Under the pieces are notes generated by a model. That model did no database searches and was not told where the DNA came from. It worked only from the letters and a program-made list of their open reading frames with translations. A DNA stretch of 64,000 nt from NCBI RefSeq assembly GCF_000417875.1, contig NW_006920887.1, positions 480,224 to 544,223 of the forward strand. Reading direction: 5' to 3'. This document shows positions 57,887 to 64,000 of this stretch, piece by piece (the stretch's first letter is position 1; each line of letters opens with the position of its first letter). The DNA is from Pseudozyma flocculosa PF-1 (Eukaryota; Basidiomycota; Ustilaginomycetes; Ustilaginales; Ustilaginaceae). Both the position numbers and the translations under genes were made by a program.

Positions 57887-58393
57887 ATGAAGCTCCTCGC
57901 CATCTCCAGCTTGCTCTTGCTCGCCGCCACTACCGGTGCGCGGGCCGAAGCCTACACACTTGCCATCAAGTCCCACGACGGCCAGATCGGCCACCTGATC
58001 TATGACTACGACGATCAGACTGTTGGCTTCTACTACATCAGCGAGGTCGCCCCGGACCCAAGCTCCCAGGACTGGGACCTGTACGTCGATGAAGATAGTA
58101 AGGTGGACGTCGTCAGTGGCAGGTACAACAAGCCGGTGGATGCCGACGATCCCAAGTGGCCGCGCGTCTTGACCGATGTGCTCCGGGAGCTCGTGGATGG
58201 GCGGCCCTATTCAAACCTCCGCATCAAATGTGAGTCGGTTGCGAAGCGGGGGACCCTACTTGCTTCAACATCGGACCACTTACGGCCGCCTTGACCCACC
58301 GATATCCCTAATACAGTGCAATCCGAGGGCGAATACGAGGACTATCCCATTTCTGGTGTCTTCAGCCAGCTGTCGGCTGCAAGCAACACGTAG
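57887..58393 (+). CDS. Small secreted acidic protein, candidate effector family, member 5
   Basis: Exons 57887-58229 and 58317-58393 (phase-1 intron, 87 nt) encode 139 residues. The signal peptide MKLLAISSLLLLAATTGARA is followed by AEAYTLAIKSHDGQIGHLIY and a strongly acidic, aromatic-rich mature protein (DWDLYVDEDSKVDVVSGRYN). It has no cysteine in the mature part: the family's Cys-Phe position reads VGFYYI. Before the intron it has ELVDGRPYSNLRIK, matching LIADGRPVPGARID of member 6. The last exon encodes LQSEGEYEDYPISGVFSQLS and ends AASNT. No domain is recognised. The strong TATA box and very short leader suggest tightly regulated, high expression, but that is inference. Confidence 0.8.
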
Positions 58394-60110
58394 CCGATTA
58401 CCGCACGGCATCGCTAAAGGTCATCTGTGGAATGCGATGCTATCTCGGTGCGGCAAATCGAAGCCTGACCGGGCCCGTTCAGCTCCGCGCGGTCTCGGAG
58501 AGGCAAACGTTGTCAAGCCGTTGCTTTTGGTCCTCTCACCTTGCTGCGAGCCCCTCCGTCGCCCATCGGAATACGGTCCGACCCTCTCCTTCCCTCCTTG
58601 ACTCTAGCGTGGTCGGCATGGCCGCTGTCGCAGCGTGTACTAGCACGCGTGCATCGTTCGGCGGCCCTTGTCGACGGTCCATGTCGGGCTGCGTTCTTCC
58701 ACTTTGCGGCCCTCTCGAAATACAATCCGAGCGTTGAGGGCGTTGAATGAAACGCTTGACCGTATGCCTGGGCTCCTGATCGATCGATCTTGACGTGGCG
58801 ACGTGGTCCGACCCTCGATCAGCGCAGACCTGCCTTCAGTGAAGCCTGAAGCTGCGCGCCAGGGCCGGATAGTTCCTTCCAAGGCAGACCCGCGCCTCGC
58901 GGGCCCGGCTCGCTCCCGTCCGGACCATGGAAGCCAGTCCGATGGAGGACTTCCTGCCGCTGACGGCGGGACCACAACGAGCGATCGCCCACCTCCTTGC
59001 ACCCGGAGTGGGGGAGGCAAGATACGGGTACCTTTCCGATGACCGGCCCGGGGCCAACTTCCGGCGTCGTTCTCCGTCGAGCATGGTTGTCGTCCCACAG
59101 CTTGACCCACCAGACGGGCAACAGAGGGCCCACATGTTCCACGAGCCGCGGCCTTGCACCCGAGCGACCCGGGTCGCCCCCCACTCAAGCCCGCCCCACG
59201 CCTTGCTTTGAGCGTCGCGGCGTGCAGCCAGGCTTGTACCATTTGTCATGAAACGGAGCTCGAGCCGGTCCGTAGCATGGACGACGGGCATGGGTGAGCA
59301 TCACGAGGCCTGAAAGCACGCTGTTCTGTAAGCTACTGTATTGCTGCCCTTGAACGGCAAATGCCAGCAACGGTGCCGAAGGTGGGTGGGGGTCGAAGCT
59401 CCCTTGTCCATCGCGCGAACTGTCGATGGGTCAACGGCGATTGAGGACATATAAGGCGGTGCAGCGTGTAGTTCCCGTACCAGCGTCGGAACATGGGCGT
59501 GGCAGGAGCGTGGTGCGAAAGAGCAGGGACAACGAACGGCGCACAGTGAATGGTAGCTTGCTCTCGACTCAGGTGCCGCTTTAACGACTGCCGCACCATG
59601 CTCAAATATGTAGAGACGAGGTGGGTGCATGTGTAGTGCTGCAATTGAGGTCACCGCCTTAGCTTTGTGGGTCTTCCGTTGTCAGGATCTGGGCACGCCC
59701 ATCCCGGCCTCTGTCTGTTCCAGGCACGATTGCTCCGACCATCTTTGGCGCCGATTTCCGGCTTGTGGGGGTTTTAGTTGCCACCTACGGACGATAAGAG
59801 CGTGGGGCGGCACATATATACATAGGATAACAGCTGTCTCCACGAGCAAATTGGGACTACTCGCATCGTGCCGCTCGACGCGAGGACGAAACAGAAGATG
59901 AGCAAAATGGCGCCATAACCGGGCCTCATGCTGTACTGGCGTGAACACGCTTGAAGCTAGCGCTATCACGTCTCTGAGCCCCAGCCCGAGGACAGGTCTC
60001 TCATCTCATCAACTTTCCGGCCTGGCATGCTCAAACGAGGCCGCGACGGAGTCGCGTTCTTTAAAGGCCAACTGAGGAAGTCCTAGCCAGCCCTGAGCTG
60101 GCCGTTGGGC
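58394..60110. other. Intergenic region between secreted members 5 and 6
   Basis: 1.7 kb of intermediate composition. TATA-like words occur near 59446 and 59811, but no ATG-initiated frame with a signal peptide follows either within 200 nt. No gene is supported; a decayed family member could be present but I could not align one. Confidence 0.45.
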
Positions 60111-60117
60111 TATAAAA
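60111..60117 (+). promoter_or_regulatory. TATA box of secreted-protein gene 60236
   Basis: TATAAAA lies 125 nt before the ATG of member 6, followed by a C/T-rich leader. Confidence 0.65.
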
Positions 60118-60235
60118 TGCCCTGGCACCTCCCTCCCGACTGCCCCCTTCTTCAACTCACATCGCTCGAACAACCCTCCTCCCCCTCCTTCAGACCATCC
60201 TTCTTAAACTCCCTCAACCTTCCCCACCGTCCGCC

Positions 60236-60702
60236 ATGAAGCTTGCTGCTCTTCTTTCCCTCGTTCCGACGCTGGCCTTTGGCGCCCCGGCGTCCAACAA
60301 CTTCATCCTCGGTTTCACTTGGTCCGACGGGTCTCAAGGCTTTCTCACTGCGGACAAGCTCACGAGCAAGATTTGCTACTTTCCGCTGAAGCCGGTCAGC
60401 GACGAGGTCGACAGGTTGTGGTTCTTGAAGCTGAACGAACAAGACGCTGTTCAAGGTAGCTACGGCGATTGCGGTGCCTTGATGAACCAAGGTGGCGGTG
60501 AGATCTACCTCAAGCAGATCATCAACCTCATCGCCGATGGACGTCCGGTGCCTGGCGCCAGGATTGACTGTGAGTCAAGCGTGGTAGATGCCATAGGACT
60601 GGGCTGCTCTGCTGACGAGCATCTCTCGCCATATCACAAGACCTCTACGGGGATAATCGGATGACCCACAACCTTAACGAGGTGTGGCATCGTGTCGGTT
60701 AG
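60236..60702 (+). CDS. Small secreted protein, candidate effector family, member 6
   Basis: Exons 60236-60569 and 60641-60702 (phase-1 intron, 71 nt) encode 131 residues. The signal peptide MKLAALLSLVPTLAFGAPAS is nearly the same as that of member 7 (MKLAALFTIVPLLIGSASA). The mature protein has NFILGFTWSDGSQGFLTADK, SKICYFPLKP (the Cys-aromatic motif), RLWFLKLNE and GSYGDCGALMNQGG, then LIADGRPVPGARID at the splice site. The last exon encodes YLYGDNRMTHNLNEVWHRVG. Two cysteines (ICYF and DCGA) correspond in position to NFCFV and NQCGG of member 7, so the two are probably a duplicated pair joined by one disulphide. No known domain. Likely exported; role unknown. Confidence 0.82.
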
Positions 60703-62391
60703 GGGTGGCGAAAAGCAGCCCGACGCTGGGTGCGAGAAGCGCGCTGTCTCTCATCCAGCCGTTTGAGCCGACGCGGCGACTCACGAGACGCTACTCTCAA
60801 CACCTACCACTCGTTGGACCTTGTCGGTCTAGCATCATCTACACACCGCCTCCTCGCCCCCTCCCCTGACCCCCTTCTTTCCCCTCCCCCAGAGCCCGAA
60901 AGTGTCGCTGGGTGCCTCAGCTCTGCTTCTCATTTTCATGATTTCTTACTCTACATGAGCCTTTGCCAGCGATCGCCTGTGTGGGCATCACAAAACGACA
61001 GTGCGACTGGCAGAATGTGTGTGTCCAGCCGTTCGAACCTGTGTAAATGCCCTCGAAAGCGAGGAAAGAGGGTAGTCAGGGGGTTTCACCTGCGCACCAC
61101 GAATGTAGTTACCATCGTGTCGGAGGGCGCCACGCCGGCCGCCAGGAAGTCAATGTTTGTCGCCCGAGATGCGGGGTGTTGAGGCCATTGACCCCAACGA
61201 ACGCAGCACAAGAGCACCGGCGGCAACTCTGGGGCGTGTGGGAGGCACGCGACGCTGCTGCTGACCTTTGCTCGCAGTACGTTTCCAAAGCCGGCTGTCT
61301 TGCCGGGCTCCGTGTCGAAAGACGCAGCCCCGCACTCGGAGCGCACCCGAGAGCCTTGCGCCGCAGCTCGATGGCCTCCCGACAATTCTGGCCGTTGTCA
61401 CCGCTCCACGCCCATTCTCTCATTCCGGTCGTTGCAGCCGAGTGAGCCTGACCGGGGATCGCGGCCCGAAGTTGCGAGCAGTCTAGTGTACAAGGAGCGC
61501 CATCGATACCCGTCACTAGCTTGCCAACGTCGCTCGCGACCGAAGCCGCCCAGGAGAGGGTCCAAAACGTCGCAGTCAAAAGGGGACGGCGCCCAATGCG
61601 CGGTGCGGTGTGGGCGGGCAAGTGGGCGGCGGCGGGCACCGAGGCTGTGCACACCCGATACCGACACGATGCTTGTGAGGTCGGGATGTGGGTCGGTTGA
61701 CTTGGTGCACCCACGCACGATTGGGTGGCACGGCAACGGGGCTTCGATTCGTCCTGATGCCGGGACGCCTGCCGTCGGGGCACCGTCGTGTGGGCGCGCT
61801 TGGACGTCAATCGCAATACGCTCTCGCTGCGCTCTGTGTGACGGTCATACGTGCAGGACCAAATCGAGGCTGCCGCTGCAGCTCGCAAGAGGTCATCCCA
61901 CGACGAACCAGATCGAACCAGGTCGAAGTACGAGCCATGAACGCCCCCTGAGCGTAAGCCGACGTTGCGTCGCCGATTGCCTGGTGGGTTGGTCGGCCGA
62001 CTCCTTCGGCCCCTGGTTGCTGTGTGGTACGTACACATGCGATGAGCGCAGTAGTGCGAGATACGGCTGCCACGTACAAGAAAAATCGGTTACGTACGTC
62101 CATACATATTCAAACGCCCGAACGTGGGGCTCGAGGCGTGCTATTGTCGTGCTTGCAGCCAAAGGGGGAGCCGGCGCCGAACACGCATCCGTGCTGGCAA
62201 CCTGTGGCGACCCAAACGTCCTCCCCTTGTACGCCACTCGATCTAGCCGTTCGTGGGCCTACCGCGCGGTCCGGCCCGACTGGGGCGCTTTGCGGAGCCA
62301 AGGCCGTCAGCAAGAGCGGACAGCACCCTGTGCGGCCTTTATCGAGCAGGACGGGATGCCCTAGCCCGGCCCATGGCCATGGTCATACGGC
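60703..62391. other. Intergenic region between secreted members 6 and 7
   Basis: 1.7 kb crossed by long frames on both strands (about 300-350 codons) that begin at non-ATG codons and have no domain, signal peptide or splice-consistent extension. I regard them as chance frames. Nothing else is seen. Confidence 0.45.
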
Positions 62392-62399
62392 TATAAAAA
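62392..62399 (+). promoter_or_regulatory. TATA box of secreted-protein gene 62484
   Basis: TATAAAAA lies 92 nt before the ATG of member 7. It has the same GGCTATAAAA-like context as that of member 6 (GGGCTATAAAA). Confidence 0.7.
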
Positions 62400-62430
62400 G
62401 CCCTCTATCTGACCCCCTTCCTCAGCTCAT

Positions 62431-62479
62431 CCACCTCACCTCACCTCAACTCACCTCAACTCACCTCACCTCACCTCGT
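62431..62479. repeat. (ACCTC)n pentanucleotide repeat in a 5' leader
   Basis: About nine ACCTC/AACTC units lie between the TATA box and the ATG of member 7, so they would be transcribed as its 5' untranslated leader. A length change would alter leader length without touching the protein. Confidence 0.85.
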
Positions 62480-62483
62480 CACC

Positions 62484-62988
62484 ATGAAGCTCGCTGCTCT
62501 CTTCACCATCGTCCCTCTTCTGATCGGCTCGGCGTCGGCCGTGCTTCACACCATCGCGCTCGATCACACGCCCGCCTATACCCTCGGCGGCTTGTTCAAG
62601 TACGACACCGACCTCAAAAACTTCTGCTTTGTTGCCAACAAGGCCGCCGATGCGAGCGACCAGTCTCGTTGGGAGCTGTTCTACAAGAACACGGGCATTC
62701 AGGCGGGCGGCATGTACAACCAGTGCGGCGGGTTCCCTGGCGCACCCGATGGTAACCTCGTCAACCTCGAGATGAGCTACCGCAATCTGATCGCCTCGAA
62801 CAAGGCCATTCCCGGATCTCGCCTGGTCTGTGAGTAGTGATGCGGCAGGGGGTCATATACGGGAGTCGCGGGCCGTCGCTTATCGCCGAGATCCACGTCC
62901 GGAATCGCCTGTCCTGGCCCATGCAGTCACCGACGGCAACGGCCGCAACATTGGCACGGCGGACCTCTCGAACATGAAGTGGACCTGA
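62484..62988 (+). CDS. Small secreted protein, candidate effector family, member 7
   Basis: Exons 62484-62829 and 62927-62988 (phase-1 intron, 97 nt) encode 135 residues. The signal peptide MKLAALFTIVPLLIGSASA is followed by VLHTIALDHTPAYTLGGLFK, DLKNFCFVANKAADASDQSR (Cys-Phe motif), WELFYKNTGIQ, GGMYNQCGGFPGAPDGNLVN and SNKAIPGSRLV at the splice site. The last exon encodes FTDGNGRNIGTADLSNMKWT. It pairs with member 6 by near-identical signal peptide, two aligned cysteines, intron phase and a 62 nt last exon in both. No domain is recognised. The leader is made of ACCTC repeats. It is the right-most supported gene in the window. Confidence 0.82.
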
Positions 62989-64000
62989 GCTGGTTGAGTG
63001 TGCCAGGTCTTCAAAGGTCGGTCGTACTCGTTCGGGAAGCGCCTTGGCTCGTCTTGCACGGCCGTCGAACCGCCGCTGGTCGCGATGCGCCTCGGCGTTC
63101 CTCGGACCGCAAGACGGCGCTCGTTCCACGAGCGTCGAGGCGGTCCAACGATGACCTTTTGGGGGGCCCTTGGCGACACCGTCAACGCAGCGATGTCAGC
63201 CGTAGACCGCCTGCTCCTCGTTTCGACGTGTAGCCAGACGCCACCCTGCCTCTCCCACACAGTTTGAGCCATGTCGCCGTGATTCGTCAACATCGTTTTC
63301 ATTTGTTCACCACCGTACTCACAGCCAGCGCCAGTCTGGGGCTCTGCGGGGTCGCAATCGCGGCTGCTGGGAAGGTAGGTCGGCGATGGTGAGCGGGGTC
63401 CGGATGGGCGGTGCGTCGATGGCGGGCGAGGACCGGTAGAGCGACTCAGAGGCCGCTGTCTGCTGGTGTGCGGATCCGATGCTGCAGAGCCAGGCCGGGG
63501 TGCAGCGAAAAAGGGATGAAGGCGGGCAGGCGGGCAGGCGGGAAGGCGGGCAGTGGGGCAGTGCGGGGAGTGGGTTCAAAGGAGGCAGGCAGAAAGGGGC
63601 CTGTGCGGCGGTGGGGCGAGTAGTCCTACCTCCTGGCTGGCTGACGTGCTTCCGACATCGATCGAGGCGGGCCGCGAGGCCGGGCTTGGCTGGCTGGCTG
63701 AGCAGCCAGACGTCGAAGGAGCGGCGGCCTGGTCCCAATCGAGCCGGCCTGCGCTGGCGCGGCCTGGCTGCCTCTCTGGCCTGCTTGCTCGCATCTCGGC
63801 CGCAGCTGAGCCCCGCCTAGCCTGATCGTCCCAGCCAGCACCAGACAGGCAGGTGCGGCGCGAGGGACGTGCACGGGCGCCAGGCCGATCAGTCAGCCAA
63901 AGCACCGCCCCGCCTGCCTAGCCTGCCTGAGCTTCGATCTCTACATATCCCGCCTGTTCCAGCCCAAGCCAGCCAACCTGGCAGGCAGGCTCCGGTTTGG
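62989..64000. other. Right-edge intergenic region
   Basis: No supported gene. From 63.5 kb on the sequence becomes rich in GGCAGGC/CCAGCC words like those in the promoters of the housekeeping genes (0.2 kb, 6.5 kb, 16-17 kb), so another such gene may start just beyond the edge. Confidence 0.45.

Noticed and set aside
59440..59830. TATA-like words as promoters of another secreted gene
   Set aside because: No ATG followed by a signal peptide occurs downstream on either strand at a sensible distance.
61028..61046. TTCGAA-type word suggesting a tRNA T-loop
   Set aside because: No matching acceptor, D or anticodon arms could be folded around it. I found no supportable tRNA or rRNA in the window.
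61109..62364. Long frames on both strands between secreted members 6 and 7
   Set aside because: Non-ATG starts or no family features, composition of random GC-rich DNA, and both strands equally open over the same bases.

Overview
The window looks like nuclear DNA of a GC-rich basidiomycete fungus, most likely a smut-type fungus (Ustilaginomycotina); I cannot place the genus. The evidence is a set of clearly fungal housekeeping proteins (Stt3, Abp1, Dnm1, Rvs161, Vps60, Ssl1, an Lrg1-like RhoGAP, a C2H2/Zn2Cys6 regulator), short GT-AG introns of mostly 70-120 nt with GTGAGT-type donors, and strong C/G preference at third codon positions. There are two assembly gaps (13854-14223 and 44535-45205). 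High GC makes many long antisense frames that are only shadows; exon models below were built by following splice phase by eye.

Layout. 1-2.9 kb: the first codons of a flavin monooxygenase (-) divergent from an intron-rich NAD(P)-dependent reductase (+). 2.9-7.1 kb: a gene-poor stretch with a diverged direct repeat, CTG/CAG tracts and a CG-alternating tract. 7.1-12.5 kb: two major facilitator transporters (phosphate/metabolite type, then sugar type). 13.5-20 kb: ABP1 (-) divergent from STT3 (+). 20.9-25.5 kb: three small secreted-protein genes. 26-30.3 kb: a large dual zinc-finger transcription factor (-). 31.5-37.7 kb: a membrane-remodelling block, DNM1 (+), RVS161 (-), VPS60 (+). 38-43 kb: SSL1 (-), an unrecognised alanine/glutamine-rich protein (+), and a dimethylargininase (-). 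46.3-51.7 kb: LRG1-like LIM/RhoGAP. 53.6-55.3 kb: an unrecognised four-helix membrane protein. 55.7-63 kb: four more small secreted-protein genes, plus one probable relic.

The most interesting content is the secreted family. Seven genes (20914-21409, 22690-23307, 24644-25464, 56296-56833, 57887-58393, 60236-60702, 62484-62988) each encode a 124-194 residue protein with an N-terminal signal peptide, and six of the seven carry an early hydrophobic-Cys-aromatic type core. Every one is split by a single phase-1 intron close to the 3' end, followed by a last exon of 18-30 codons. Several have a TATA box 60-125 nt before the ATG. Sequence similarity between most members is low, but the gene architecture is constant and two members share an obvious cysteine pattern. 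They look like a rapidly diverging, tandemly expanded family of candidate secreted effectors in two subclusters flanking a roughly 30 kb conserved housekeeping block. I recognise no named family for them.
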